64,000 nt of DNA from G963691835 sp963691835 (GTDB lineage: Bacteria > Pseudomonadota > Alphaproteobacteria > Thalassobaculales > Thalassobaculaceae), in assembly GCA_963691835.1 (NCBI GenBank), contig OY829383.1:2914001-2978000 (forward strand), in the 5' to 3' direction. Position 1 is the stretch's first letter, and each line of letters begins with the position of its first letter. Made by a program: the position numbers and the translations under genes. Positions 52,399-61,644 of the stretch are shown piece by piece. The notes under the pieces are model-generated. The model was not told the origin of the DNA. It ran no database searches and saw nothing but the letters and a program-made list of their open reading frames with translations.

Positions 52399-55107
52399 AT
52401 GACAGACCGTCGTCAGCTTCCGAACGCTGAACCCGGGTTCCTTGACGCCCTCTATCAGCGTTTTCTCACCGATCCCCTATCGGTCGATCCCTCTCTTTGG
52501 TCACTGTTTGCGGACCATGCCGAAGGGAAGAGCGGTGCGGCGGCTGTGTCGGTTGAGGCGCTTCGCGGGCCGGCTAACCCATCGATCGATGCTGGCTTCC
52601 GGAGCTTGCAAGAGGCCTATCGTCGATACGGACATCTTGCCGCTAAACTTGATCCGTTGGGCCTTTCGGCGCCCCCCGGGCACGCGGACTTGAGCCTTCA
52701 GGCGCACGGCTTGTCCTCGGCCGATTTAGAGCAGTTGGTGGACGGTCCGGCAGGCCGGGAAACCCTTCGGTCGGCGATCGACCGGCTGCAGGATCACTGG
52801 TGTGGATCGTTGGCGGTCGACCTGATCGCCGTGGACGATCCAGCCGCAAGGAACTGGCTGGTCTCGGCGGTCGAGAGCGGGGAGGGTGCGGTCACCACCG
52901 CGGCCGAGCGACGGGACATTCTCGACGCCCTCATGGTCGCGGACGGCCAAGAGCGGTTCATGAACGTGAAGTTCCCCTCCAACAAGCGGTTCGGGATGGA
53001 GGGGAGCGAAAGTCAGCTCCCATTGTTCAGATCCCTGATGGCGGAGGCTGTGTCCCTCGGGGTCGAACGGGTTGTCATGGCGCCCGGTCACCGCGGGCGG
53101 CTGAACGTGATCACAAACGTGGCCGGCAAACCGCTGGTCGAGGCGCTTTCGGAAGTGATGGGCACACCGGCTCTGCCCGAGGGCGTCAACCTCCCCTCGG
53201 ATGTTCCCTATCACCTGGGTACGGAGCAGCGACTGGTGGTGGACGGCAAGCCACTGTCATTCCGGATGCTGTCCCACCCCTCGCACGTGGAACTGGTCTG
53301 GCCGGTGGCCCAGGGTGTGGCACGCTCGGAACTGGACCGTTTGGAACGGGAGGCCGCGAAGACCCTGCTGCCCCTGATGGTTCATACCGACGGCGCGTTC
53401 TCAGGGCAGGGTGTGGTTTACGAGACCCTCCAGTTGGCTCGCCTGCCTGCTTATGACATCGGCGGCTCCGTGCATGTCGTCGTCAACAACCAACTTGCCT
53501 TCACCACGCGGGTGGAGGACGGCCGAAGCACCCACGGGGCGACGGACATCGCCCGGGCCTTCGGGATCCCGGTCCTGCGCGTCAATGGCGACGACCCGGA
53601 GGCGGCGGTCCGGGCGGCCCGTTTGGCGGTGCGTTACCGGCAGCATTTCGGGCGCGACATCATCATCGATTTTGTCTGCTATCGGCGGCGGGGGCACAAC
53701 GAGTTGGATGAACCCACCTTCACCCAACCGGAGATGTATCGCCGCGTTGCGGAGACGGCTCCCGTGCCGGATGCCTATGCTGCGCGTCTGGAAGCGGAGG
53801 GTGTGGTGTCGGTCGGCGAGATCGACGCCCTCCGGCACCGGGAGCGGGCCCGCCTGGATGAGGCCTATGAGGCTGCGGCAGGGTTCCGGCGGAATACTGT
53901 GGCATGGCCGACAGGCGGCTCGGGCGGACTTAAGCCGCCCCTCGGGTCGTTTGATCATCCCTCGACCGGGGCGGACGCGGACCACCTAAACCGGATTGCG
54001 CAGGCGATCTCCCTAGTGCCAGATGGCTTCGCGCTCCACCCGAAGATCGCCCGGCAATGGATGGCGAGACTTGAAACGGTCTTCGGCGGCAAGGGCGTTG
54101 TTTGGGCAACGGCGGAGGCTTTGGCCTTCGGCTCTTTGCTTGAGGATGGATACCGCATCCGTCTCACGGGTGAGGACACCGCGCGGGGAACGTTCTCCCA
54201 AAGACACGGCGTGGTCGTCGATCAGGAGACGGGCGAGGCCCATATCACCTTCTCCCCACTTCTGAAGAACGCGTCTGACATGGTGCTGCGGGACAGCCCG
54301 CTGACAGAGGAAGCCACGATCGCGTTCGAGTACGGCTACGCGACCGCTGACCCAGACACGTTGGTTTGCTGGGAGGCTCAGTTCGGCGACTTTGCCAACG
54401 GTGCCCAAGCACTGATCGATCAATTCATCGTCGCGGGCGCCCACAAATGGCAGACGCCGTCAGGCCTCGTTCTCCTGCTCCCGCACGGGCTTGAAGGCGG
54501 TGGGCCGGAGCACTCCTCCGCCCGGCCGGAGCGGTTTCTGCAGTTGGCCGCGGAGAACGCGATCACCGTCGCCTCGCCGTCGACCCCGGCCAACTACTTC
54601 CATCTGCTCCGCCGCCAGATGCTGCGGCAGAGCCGGCGCCCGCTGATCGTGATGACGCCGAAATCCATGCTTCGTCACCCCCGCGCCGTCTCGCCGGTCG
54701 CCGATATGGCCACAGGGACTGCTTTTCAGCCGGTGGTCTTGCACGCGGGAGACGAGGGGGTGGGCCACACGCGGCGTGTCGTCTTGTGTACAGGCAAGGT
54801 GGCCCACGAGCTGGCCGAGAAACGCGAGCGGGACGACATCCGCGACGTTGCGATCGTCAGCTTGGAGGAGCTCTACCCCTTCCCGGCCGATGCCGTGACG
54901 GAGAGACTGACTTCCTTTCCGGGCGCGGAGATCGTCTGGGTTCAGGAAGAGCATGAGAACATGGGGGCTTGGCGATACCTCGCGCCCTATCTGCCCGGGG
55001 AAACCCGATACATCGGGCGGCCCGCGTCTCCGTCGCCCGCCACCGGAGTCGGCGCATGGCACCGCCGGACGCAGGCGGAGTTGATCGACCGGGCGTTTGC
55101 TGGCTGA
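52399..55107 (+). CDS. 2-Oxoglutarate dehydrogenase E1-like enzyme (stand-alone)
   Basis: A 902-aa thiamine enzyme of the SucA family. It has MAPGHRGRLNVITNVAGKPLVE, HTDGAFSGQGVVYETLQLA (cofactor region), VCYRRRGHNELDEP, RGTFSQRHGVV and LLLPHGLEGGGPEHSSARPERFLQL. Residues between about 240 and 300 differ noticeably from the typical SucA: SHPSHVELVWPVAQG replaces NPSHLEIVSPVVEG. No sucB or lpd follows. It is either a paralogue with another keto-acid substrate or a partnerless main enzyme. It starts 32 bp after the sulfolactaldehyde-reductase-like gene. Confidence 0.88.
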   Translation: MTDRRQLPNAEPGFLDALYQRFLTDPLSVDPSLWSLFADHAEGKSGAAAVSVEALRGPANPSIDAGFRSLQEAYRRYGHLAAKLDPLGLSAPPGHADLSLQAHGLSSADLEQLVDGPAGRETLRSAIDRLQDHWCGSLAVDLIAVDDPAARNWLVSAVESGEGAVTTAAERRDILDALMVADGQERFMNVKFPSNKRFGMEGSESQLPLFRSLMAEAVSLGVERVVMAPGHRGRLNVITNVAGKPLVEALSEVMGTPALPEGVNLPSDVPYHLGTEQRLVVDGKPLSFRMLSHPSHVELVWPVAQGVARSELDRLEREAAKTLLPLMVHTDGAFSGQGVVYETLQLARLPAYDIGGSVHVVVNNQLAFTTRVEDGRSTHGATDIARAFGIPVLRVNGDDPEAAVRAARLAVRYRQHFGRDIIIDFVCYRRRGHNELDEPTFTQPEMYRRVAETAPVPDAYAARLEAEGVVSVGEIDALRHRERARLDEAYEAAAGFRRNTVAWPTGGSGGLKPPLGSFDHPSTGADADHLNRIAQAISLVPDGFALHPKIARQWMARLETVFGGKGVVWATAEALAFGSLLEDGYRIRLTGEDTARGTFSQRHGVVVDQETGEAHITFSPLLKNASDMVLRDSPLTEEATIAFEYGYATADPDTLVCWEAQFGDFANGAQALIDQFIVAGAHKWQTPSGLVLLLPHGLEGGGPEHSSARPERFLQLAAENAITVASPSTPANYFHLLRRQMLRQSRRPLIVMTPKSMLRHPRAVSPVADMATGTAFQPVVLHAGDEGVGHTRRVVLCTGKVAHELAEKRERDDIRDVAIVSLEELYPFPADAVTERLTSFPGAEIVWVQEEHENMGAWRYLAPYLPGETRYIGRPASPSPATGVGAWHRRTQAELIDRAFAG

Positions 55108-55224
55108 GACCTTCCGCCGGCGGGGTGTCATGCCCACATCGTCCTACAGACAATATTCCGGTGCGGACCGGAACGTCCTATGGTGCGGTCAACCCGTTGT
55201 CCGCCAAGAACAAGAGAGGCCGGC

Positions 55225-57573
55225 ATGTCGATCTCCGAGCGCGACCGCCCCCGCAACCGAACACCGATGTCCCAGCATTGGGGCACCTATTGGGTGGAGG
55301 TGAAGGACGGCAAACTCGCAGGCATCGAGCCCTACGAGAAGGACCCGTCGCCGCCGATCATCAGTCCCGGCATCTTGGAGGCGATCGACGATCCCGTCCG
55401 CATCCGTCGCCCGATGATCCGGAAGGGCTGGCTTGCCGCGCACGAAGCGGGTCGACTTGAGGGACGCGGCGACGGCCGGGGTGGTGAGCCGTTTGTCGCC
55501 GTTCCCTGGGATGAGGCGCTGGACATCACCGCCGCTGAACTTGGACGGGTGCGCCGGGACCACGGCAACGCCTCGATCTACGCGGGGTCTTACGGCTGGG
55601 CGAGTGCGGGGCGTTTCCACCACGCCCAAAGTCAGATTCACCGGTTCATGAACATGATCGGCGGCTACACAAAGTCCGTCGACAACTACAGCTACGCCGC
55701 CGCCAATGTGATCGCCCGGCACATTGTGGGTGAGTTCAAGACGGAGATCCTGAACCGCCACACCACCTGGGATTCGATCGCGGCCAACACCGACCTTGTC
55801 GTGATGTTCGGCGGGTTGCCGATCAAGAACGCGCAGGTCACCTCCGGCGGTGTCGGTCGGCACACGCTGTATGAAGGTCTGGAGATGGCGAAGGACTCGG
55901 GCGTCGAGTTCGTCTCCGTCTCACCGATCCGCATCGATGCAGCGCCGATGCTGGACGCGGAATGGCTCGCCCCACGCCCGAACACCGACGCGGCCCTGAT
56001 GCTGGCGCTGGCTTGGGTGCTCATCACGGAAGGCAAAGTCGATCAGGCTTTTCTGGATCGCTACACGGTCGGCTTCGACCGTTTCCGGCCCTATGTGACG
56101 GGCGAAGCAGACGGAGTTGCCAAAACGCCCGAATGGGCCGCCGAAATCACCGAAATCCCGGCGGATCAAATCCGCACCCTGGCGCTCCGCATGGCGCAGG
56201 GGCGGACCATGATCACCGCCACCTGGGGAATGCAGCGAGGCGATCATGGGGAGCAGCCGTACTGGCTGGTCGTCGTTCTGGCGTCGATGCTGGGTCAGGT
56301 AGGGCTGCCCGGTGCTGGGTTTGGGCTCGGTTACTCCTCGGAGAACGGTGTCGGGAACCCCGTCAAGCACTTCCAGTGGCCAGCGGTGCCCCAGGGCATC
56401 AACACGGTGAAGGCTTACATCCCGGTTGCTCGCATCTCCGACATGCTGCTCAACCCGGGCGGGACGTTTCAGTATGACGGCCAGGAGCTGACTTATCCGG
56501 ATACCCGCCTCGTTTATTGGGCGGGTGGCAACCCGTTCCACCATCACCAGGATCTCAACCGGCTGGTCAAGGCGATCCGCCGACCGGAGACTGTTGTCGT
56601 CAACGAGATCTGGTGGACCGCGATGGCGCGACATTCCGACATCGTTCTGCCCGCGACCACCAATCTCGAGCGGAATGATATCTCCATGACCCATTGGGAG
56701 CAGACCGTGCTCCCCATGCACAAGGCGATCGAGCCTGTGGGGGAGTCCCGGAACGACTTCGATATCTTCTCCGGGCTGGCGGCGCGGATGGGCATTCTGG
56801 AGAAGTTTACCGAAGGCCGGGACGAAGCGGCGTGGCTCCGTCATCTCTGGGATCAGGCGCGCCAACGGGCCGCACGGGCCGAGTTCGAGCTGCCCGACTT
56901 CGAGACGTTCTGGGAGGGCGCGCCCTTCGAGGTGCTGAAGCCGGAGCGGGAGACGGTGCTGCTTGAGGGCTTCCGACGCGATCCTGACGCGCATCCGCTG
57001 TCCACGCCCTCGGGCCGGATTGAGATCTTCTCAGAGAAGATCGCGGGCTTCGGTCTGGACGATTGCCCCGGCCATCCAGTTTGGATGGAGCCTTATGAAT
57101 GGCTCGGCGCGCCGCTGTCGGACACCTATCCATTGCACCTGATTTCGAACCAGCCCCGGACGCGGCTGCACAGCCAGCTCGACAGCGGCGAGGTCAGCAA
57201 GGGGTCCAAGATCCAGGACCGGGAGCCGTTGACCCTGCATCCGGATGACGCCGCCGCAAGGGGTATCCGGGATGGGGACGTCGTGCGTGTCTACAACGAC
57301 CGGGGTGCGTGCCTTGCGGGTGTGATCGTCTCCGATGCGATTCGCCCTGGCGTGGCCCAGCTCTCGACCGGCGCCTGGTACGACCCGGAAGAACCGGGCG
57401 TCATCGGCTCCTTGGACAAGCACGGCAATCCCAACGTTCTGACCCGCGACAAGGGAACATCGAGCCTGGGGCAGGGCCCGACCGCGCATTCGCTTCTGGT
57501 GGAAATCGAAAAGTACGAGGGCACGCCGCCGCCGGTGACGGCCCACGTCCCGCCTGCAATTGAGGAGAGGTAA
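55225..57573 (+). CDS. DMSO-reductase-family molybdoenzyme (BisC/DorA-like)
   Basis: A 782-aa bis-MGD oxidoreductase lacking the N-terminal [4Fe-4S] Cys motif. GSYGW is at residues 121-125, equivalent to Tyr114 and Trp116 of the Rhodobacter DMSO reductase. The predicted Mo-ligand Ser156 lies exactly 33 residues after the Tyr, as in that enzyme. No twin-arginine signal is present, so it is probably cytoplasmic as biotin sulfoxide reductase is. The ATG at 55225 has an AGAGAGG ribosome site; the longer frame is rejected. Its immediate operon partners are an SDR and a MaoC-like protein, so the substrate may be another N- or S-oxide. Confidence 0.9.
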   Translation: MSISERDRPRNRTPMSQHWGTYWVEVKDGKLAGIEPYEKDPSPPIISPGILEAIDDPVRIRRPMIRKGWLAAHEAGRLEGRGDGRGGEPFVAVPWDEALDITAAELGRVRRDHGNASIYAGSYGWASAGRFHHAQSQIHRFMNMIGGYTKSVDNYSYAAANVIARHIVGEFKTEILNRHTTWDSIAANTDLVVMFGGLPIKNAQVTSGGVGRHTLYEGLEMAKDSGVEFVSVSPIRIDAAPMLDAEWLAPRPNTDAALMLALAWVLITEGKVDQAFLDRYTVGFDRFRPYVTGEADGVAKTPEWAAEITEIPADQIRTLALRMAQGRTMITATWGMQRGDHGEQPYWLVVVLASMLGQVGLPGAGFGLGYSSENGVGNPVKHFQWPAVPQGINTVKAYIPVARISDMLLNPGGTFQYDGQELTYPDTRLVYWAGGNPFHHHQDLNRLVKAIRRPETVVVNEIWWTAMARHSDIVLPATTNLERNDISMTHWEQTVLPMHKAIEPVGESRNDFDIFSGLAARMGILEKFTEGRDEAAWLRHLWDQARQRAARAEFELPDFETFWEGAPFEVLKPERETVLLEGFRRDPDAHPLSTPSGRIEIFSEKIAGFGLDDCPGHPVWMEPYEWLGAPLSDTYPLHLISNQPRTRLHSQLDSGEVSKGSKIQDREPLTLHPDDAAARGIRDGDVVRVYNDRGACLAGVIVSDAIRPGVAQLSTGAWYDPEEPGVIGSLDKHGNPNVLTRDKGTSSLGQGPTAHSLLVEIEKYEGTPPPVTAHVPPAIEER

Positions 57574-57576
57574 TCC

Positions 57577-58350
57577 ATGTCGTTGTCCGGGAAGGGTGCG
57601 ATCGTCACCGGGGGAGCCAGCGGCATCGGCTGGGCGGCCGCAAGAGGGTTGGCGGCGGAAGGCATGCGGGTCGTCGTAACCGATATCGACGCTGATCTCG
57701 CAGCGGAACGGGCGGCGGAACTTGGCGCGTCTCACATCGGTCTGGCAGCGGACGTTTCCGACGAGGACGCGGTCGACAAGATGGTCGGTGATGTGGAAGC
57801 GGCGGTCGGACCGATCAGGGCAGTGATCAATTGTGCGGGTATGTCCGACAGCTTTCTGCCCACGGTCGAGCAGCCGGTGGACAACTGGAGGCGCCTGATC
57901 GATGTGCATCTGACCGGCACCTACCTGGTTTCCCGCCGGGCGGCCCGTTCCATGCTGGAGACCGGTGGTGGTGCGATGGTGAACGTTGCGTCCATCGGTG
58001 GCTCCCACGCGTTGGTCCGCCGCAACGCCTATACAGCGGCGAAACACGGGATCATTGGGCTTACCCGGAACTTGGGGTGCGAATGGGCCCAGCGCGGCCT
58101 CCGGGTGAACGCCGTCTCGCCGGGTTACATCATGACGCCCATGGTCCAGGCGTTGATCCAACGGGGTGGCCTTGACGCCGACCGGATCCGCCGACGCACC
58201 CCAGCGGGCGAGTTCGGCACGCCCGAGGAGGTGGCGGACGTCATGGTCTTTTTGTGTTCCGACAAGGCCCGTTACGTCACGGCGACGGTCATCGAGGTTG
58301 ATGGTGGATATACGGCCTACGGCTCGCCAGCGGACGCCGCGGAGATCTGA
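57577..58350 (+). CDS. SDR-family oxidoreductase (FabG-like)
   Basis: A 257-aa protein with TGGASGIGWAAARGLAAEG, NCAGMSDSFL, NVASIGGSHALVRRNAYTAAKHG (Ser and Tyr-X3-Lys) and the C-terminal EVDGGYTAYGSP. It starts 3 nt after the molybdoenzyme stop, and the MaoC gene starts 3 nt after its stop, so they form a tight operon. It is probably a 3-hydroxyacyl or hydroxyacid dehydrogenase; the substrate is unknown. Confidence 0.9.
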   Translation: MSLSGKGAIVTGGASGIGWAAARGLAAEGMRVVVTDIDADLAAERAAELGASHIGLAADVSDEDAVDKMVGDVEAAVGPIRAVINCAGMSDSFLPTVEQPVDNWRRLIDVHLTGTYLVSRRAARSMLETGGGAMVNVASIGGSHALVRRNAYTAAKHGIIGLTRNLGCEWAQRGLRVNAVSPGYIMTPMVQALIQRGGLDADRIRRRTPAGEFGTPEEVADVMVFLCSDKARYVTATVIEVDGGYTAYGSPADAAEI

Positions 58351-58353
58351 CGC

Positions 58354-59157
58354 ATGGCCGACGTTTTCGAGGCGTCCGACGGTCCTGTCTTTGAGGCCGG
58401 TTACTGCTTTGAAGAGGTAGAAGTCCGCCATTGGGACTCGTGGCAGGCGAAGATGCTCGTCGTCGCCGGTCTGCCGACGGAAGTCTGGGGCACCGTCGCG
58501 GAGCCGACTCTCTACGGTCAGGACTGTTTCATGGCGATGACCCGCGCGGGATTCGGCATAGACGGCTTCGTGCATGTGGAGCACCGGATCCATCAGCGAA
58601 GGCCGGTCGCGGTCGGTGAAAGCCTGGTTCAACGCGGCCGCATTGAGGTGCGGGAGCCGGCGGAGCGGGGGGAACGGATCGTTTTCCGCTTCGGTCTGAT
58701 CGATGACAACGGCGCCACCGTGCTTGAGAGCGAGCTGACGGGCCTTCTGCCTGAGCCCGAGAAGATGGGGCCGAGGCCGTCTGGTTCCGGTGCGGTTCCT
58801 TTGGATCCGACCCTGGGCCTCCGCCGGATGTCCCGGAAACGGCTGGCTCCACATCTCGTGACGACGTACTCGCGGGAGGTGGGAAACAAAATCCACTTTG
58901 ATGCGGGGTTCGCGCGGGACCTGGGCTATCGCGCGCCAATCGCCCAAGGCCTTCAGACTCTGACCTGGATGTTGGGCAGGGCGTTGTCCGAGCACCGGCC
59001 GGACGCGTTCTCGCTGACCGCGCGGTTTCTGTGCCCGGTGTTCTGGGATGACGAGATCTCGGTTTGGGGCCGTGCCGGGGATGATGTCCCCTTCAGTTTT
59101 CTCCGCTGTGTGAACGGGGACGGTAAGGTCGCTGTCGAGGCGCGGCTTCAAGGGTGA
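58354..59157 (+). CDS. MaoC-like hotdog-fold protein
   Basis: A 267-aa protein with two hotdog-like halves. The N-terminal part ends in FGIDGFVHVEHRIHQRRPVAVGE, and the C-terminal half contains YSREVGNKIHFDAGFARDLGYRAPIAQGLQTLTWM, which matches the hydratase 2 pattern of MaoC enzymes. They hydrate enoyl-CoA esters. It follows the SDR by 3 nt and overlaps ogt by four bases (GTGA). Confidence 0.85.
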   Translation: MADVFEASDGPVFEAGYCFEEVEVRHWDSWQAKMLVVAGLPTEVWGTVAEPTLYGQDCFMAMTRAGFGIDGFVHVEHRIHQRRPVAVGESLVQRGRIEVREPAERGERIVFRFGLIDDNGATVLESELTGLLPEPEKMGPRPSGSGAVPLDPTLGLRRMSRKRLAPHLVTTYSREVGNKIHFDAGFARDLGYRAPIAQGLQTLTWMLGRALSEHRPDAFSLTARFLCPVFWDDEISVWGRAGDDVPFSFLRCVNGDGKVAVEARLQG

Positions 59158-59687
59158 CGGACAACGCGGTGCTCTCGGATTTGATCGAGGTGCGGGCTGT
59201 CGGCACGCCGATCGGCACCCTTCTTGTGGCGGAGCGGAACGAGACTGTCGTCGCGGCAGAGTTCGAGGACGTGGCGGAACGGATGGCTGTCTCCCTTAGG
59301 CGCCGGTTCGGTGTCTCGCTCGATGCGCATGAACCGCTTTCCGCCTCGTCCCCGGCAACAACGTCTCTCAAGCGATACTTCGGTGGCGATCTGGGGGCGA
59401 TCGACGACATCGCCGTCGACCCTGGAGGAACAGGGTTTCAGAAACAGGTCTGGGATCGTCTCCGCGCCATCCCGGCGGGCGAGATGCGGGGCTATGGCAT
59501 ACTCGCCGCTGACCTCGATCGACCCAAAGCTGCCCGTGCTGTCGGCCGGGCCAACGGTTTGAATCCGATCGCCATCATCATCCCTTGCCACCGCCTGGTC
59601 GGCGCCGACAGCAGTCTCACCGGTTATGCGGGTGGTTTGGATCGCAAAGCCTGGCTACTGCGGCATGAGGGGCTGCATAACTATTGA
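59154..59687 (+). CDS. ogt: Methylated-DNA-protein-cysteine methyltransferase
   Basis: A 177-aa O6-alkylguanine repair protein. PCHRLVG contains the acceptor Cys145, and RAVGRANGLNPIAIIIPCHR and the final GYAGGLDRKAWLLRHE are standard. A single-domain Ogt-like form without the Ada regulatory domain. The GTG start at 59154 overlaps the MaoC stop, so it is co-translated with a metabolic operon, which is unusual for a repair gene. Confidence 0.92.
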   Translation: MTDNAVLSDLIEVRAVGTPIGTLLVAERNETVVAAEFEDVAERMAVSLRRRFGVSLDAHEPLSASSPATTSLKRYFGGDLGAIDDIAVDPGGTGFQKQVWDRLRAIPAGEMRGYGILAADLDRPKAARAVGRANGLNPIAIIIPCHRLVGADSSLTGYAGGLDRKAWLLRHEGLHNY

Positions 59688-59703
59688 TTATCTCATGATC
59701 CTA

Positions 59704-59709
59704 TATAAT
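59704..59709 (+). promoter_or_regulatory. Candidate -10 box for the secreted protein gene
   Basis: A perfect TATAAT in an AT-rich gap just after ogt. The only -35-like sequence, TTGATT (59684-59689), is 14 nt away, shorter than usual, so the promoter is tentative. Confidence 0.3.
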
Positions 59710-59753
59710 CTCCGAAAAAACATCATTCTCAATGGTTGATTGGAGAAAAAGTT

Positions 59754-60122
59754 ATGAGGGCCTTGATTGCTATTGCACTCATGCTGGGAGGCTTGGTTCC
59801 GGCGGCTCATGCTCAATCCGCGCAGGCGATCTGCTCAAACACCGACATGCATGGATTTCAAACCTCTAAAGGTTCCTTTCAAACGTTGGTCGATCAATTT
59901 GGCGGCACCGATCACTACGCGGTTACCATTTGCGGCTGCGTGGGTAATGGGCAGACGGTCCTGAATGCCAATGGAGTTGTTCCGACGGTGAACGTCATCG
60001 CCGGTCAGTGCGCGGTTGCCGCAAACGTCAGTGTTCCCTTGATCCAGGTTCTAGGTATCGGCCAACCTCAGACCAGCCTCAGTGGCGTTTACAAGCTCGA
60101 TCGAATTGACGGCAACCAATAG
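59754..60122 (+). CDS. Small secreted hypothetical protein
   Basis: A 122-aa protein. A cleavable signal peptide covers residues 1-20 (ends AAHAQ). The mature part has three Cys at CSNTD, CGCVG and GQCAV, which could form disulfides. GGAGAA lies about 8 nt before the ATG at 59754. I do not recognise the family. It has its own AT-rich upstream region and is unlike the flanking metabolic genes. Confidence 0.7.
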   Translation: MRALIAIALMLGGLVPAAHAQSAQAICSNTDMHGFQTSKGSFQTLVDQFGGTDHYAVTICGCVGNGQTVLNANGVVPTVNVIAGQCAVAANVSVPLIQVLGIGQPQTSLSGVYKLDRIDGNQ

Positions 60123-60240
60123 CCTCCTTCCATCCGCACTCGGTATTCCACAGCCGACCGCTGTCGCTGAATAGGATGAGTGTGCCATGATCCAAGGCTG
60201 TGGGCGCAGGACGACCGCCAGGCGCCGAAGGGGAGATCTC

Positions 60241-61644
60241 ATGGCGCAATCTGAACGCACAGTAATTGGTAGTCCCCCTCCAATCGGGACCCAACGCGCC
60301 GGGGAGCCAATTCAGGTCTTCTTTCTACCAAAGGGCACTGCGCCTTTGCCCACAGTCGACCGGGCGGAGGGGCTGGAGATTTTCAGTACCGATGGACGCC
60401 GGTGGATCGATGGGGCGTCGGGTCCGGTGGCAGTCAATCTGGGCTACGGCAACACCCGCGTTTTGGATGCGCTGGACCGTCAGGCACGGGCAACCCCGTT
60501 CGCCAACCCGCCCGCTTTCGAGAGTGAGGCGAACCGTCGGTTGGCCGACATGCTCTCGGGCATCGCGGGACCGGGACTGGACCGTGTTCATGTCCTCTCC
60601 GGCGGCTCGGAGGCGATCGAGTCCGCACTGAAGTTCGCCAGACAATGGGCCGTGGTCACAGGCCGCTCCAGCCGCTGGAAAGTGATCTCCCGCATGCCGT
60701 CCTATCACGGCAGCACGCTTGGGGCGCTGGCCATATCCGGTGATGAGAGTGCACTCGATATCTGGAGACCTATGACGGCGTCAATGCCGAAGGTCCCCGC
60801 CCCTTTCTCCTACCGGATACCGGATGGCCACGACCGCGAGAGCTGGTCCGCGCACTGCCTGGAAAGATTGGAGGCGACAATCCAAGCGGAGGGGCCGGAG
60901 ACGGTTCTTGCCTTCATTCATGAGCCGGTGGGCGGCGTGGCGACGGGCGCTCTCTTGGCGCTGGACAGCTACTACAGAGGCGTGCGGGAGATCTGCGACC
61001 GCCATGGCGTGCTGCTGATCCATGATGAGGTCATGTGCGGGGCGGGCCGCTGCGGAACCTTCTTCTCCCACCACCGGTGGACCGATGCCAGGCCGGACAT
61101 CTCGGTGCTCGCCAAGGGGATCGGGGCTGGATACATGCCGCTGGGCCTCATGATCGCACCCACCGAGATGCAGGAGGCGGTCACCGGGGCGGGTGGGTTC
61201 GCCCATGGCCACACGGCGGTGGGCAATCCGCTTGCCTGCGCCGTCGGGCTTGCGGTGCTGGAGGAGACGCTTGAACGGAAACTAACAGAGAATGCGGCCC
61301 GGATTGGTGCCTATCTCCGCTCCCGGTTGGACGGCATCGCCGCCCGCTCGGACGTTGTCGGGGATGTGCGGGGGGCGGGTCTCCTGACGGCCGTTGAGAT
61401 CGTCGACGACAAATCCGGCAAGACGGCGTTTGCGCCGGAGAGAATGGCGGCCATAGCACTCTGCCGGATCGCGTTCTCCAAGGGGTTGATCCTCTACACC
61501 CGCCGGACCAATGGCGGCAGGTTCGGGGATTGGGTCATGGTGGCCCCGCCGCTCATCGCGACCGAGGCGGACGTGGATGAGATCTGCGATCTTCTTGAAA
61601 AGAGTCTCGCAGACCTTCGGGACATGCTGTCGCGCTCGGCTTAA
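60241..61644 (+). CDS. Class III PLP-dependent aminotransferase
   Basis: A 467-aa aspartate aminotransferase-fold enzyme. LIHDEVMCGAGRCGTFF (PLP Asp region), VLAKGIGAGYMPLG (Schiff-base Lys) and HGHTAVGNPLACAVGLAVL are conserved. Class III members act on omega-amino groups such as beta-alanine, taurine-like or ornithine-type amines. Taurine:pyruvate-type activity would suit the sulfonate theme but is not evidenced. ATG 60241 has GGGGAG about 5 nt upstream. It converges with the aminopeptidase, overlapping by four bases. Confidence 0.9.
   Translation: MAQSERTVIGSPPPIGTQRAGEPIQVFFLPKGTAPLPTVDRAEGLEIFSTDGRRWIDGASGPVAVNLGYGNTRVLDALDRQARATPFANPPAFESEANRRLADMLSGIAGPGLDRVHVLSGGSEAIESALKFARQWAVVTGRSSRWKVISRMPSYHGSTLGALAISGDESALDIWRPMTASMPKVPAPFSYRIPDGHDRESWSAHCLERLEATIQAEGPETVLAFIHEPVGGVATGALLALDSYYRGVREICDRHGVLLIHDEVMCGAGRCGTFFSHHRWTDARPDISVLAKGIGAGYMPLGLMIAPTEMQEAVTGAGGFAHGHTAVGNPLACAVGLAVLEETLERKLTENAARIGAYLRSRLDGIAARSDVVGDVRGAGLLTAVEIVDDKSGKTAFAPERMAAIALCRIAFSKGLILYTRRTNGGRFGDWVMVAPPLIATEADVDEICDLLEKSLADLRDMLSRSA

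Noticed and set aside
57031..59151. A 706-codon minus-strand open frame
   Set aside because: It is antisense to the molybdoenzyme, SDR and MaoC genes, rich in Arg/His typical of GC-rich shadows, with no motif.
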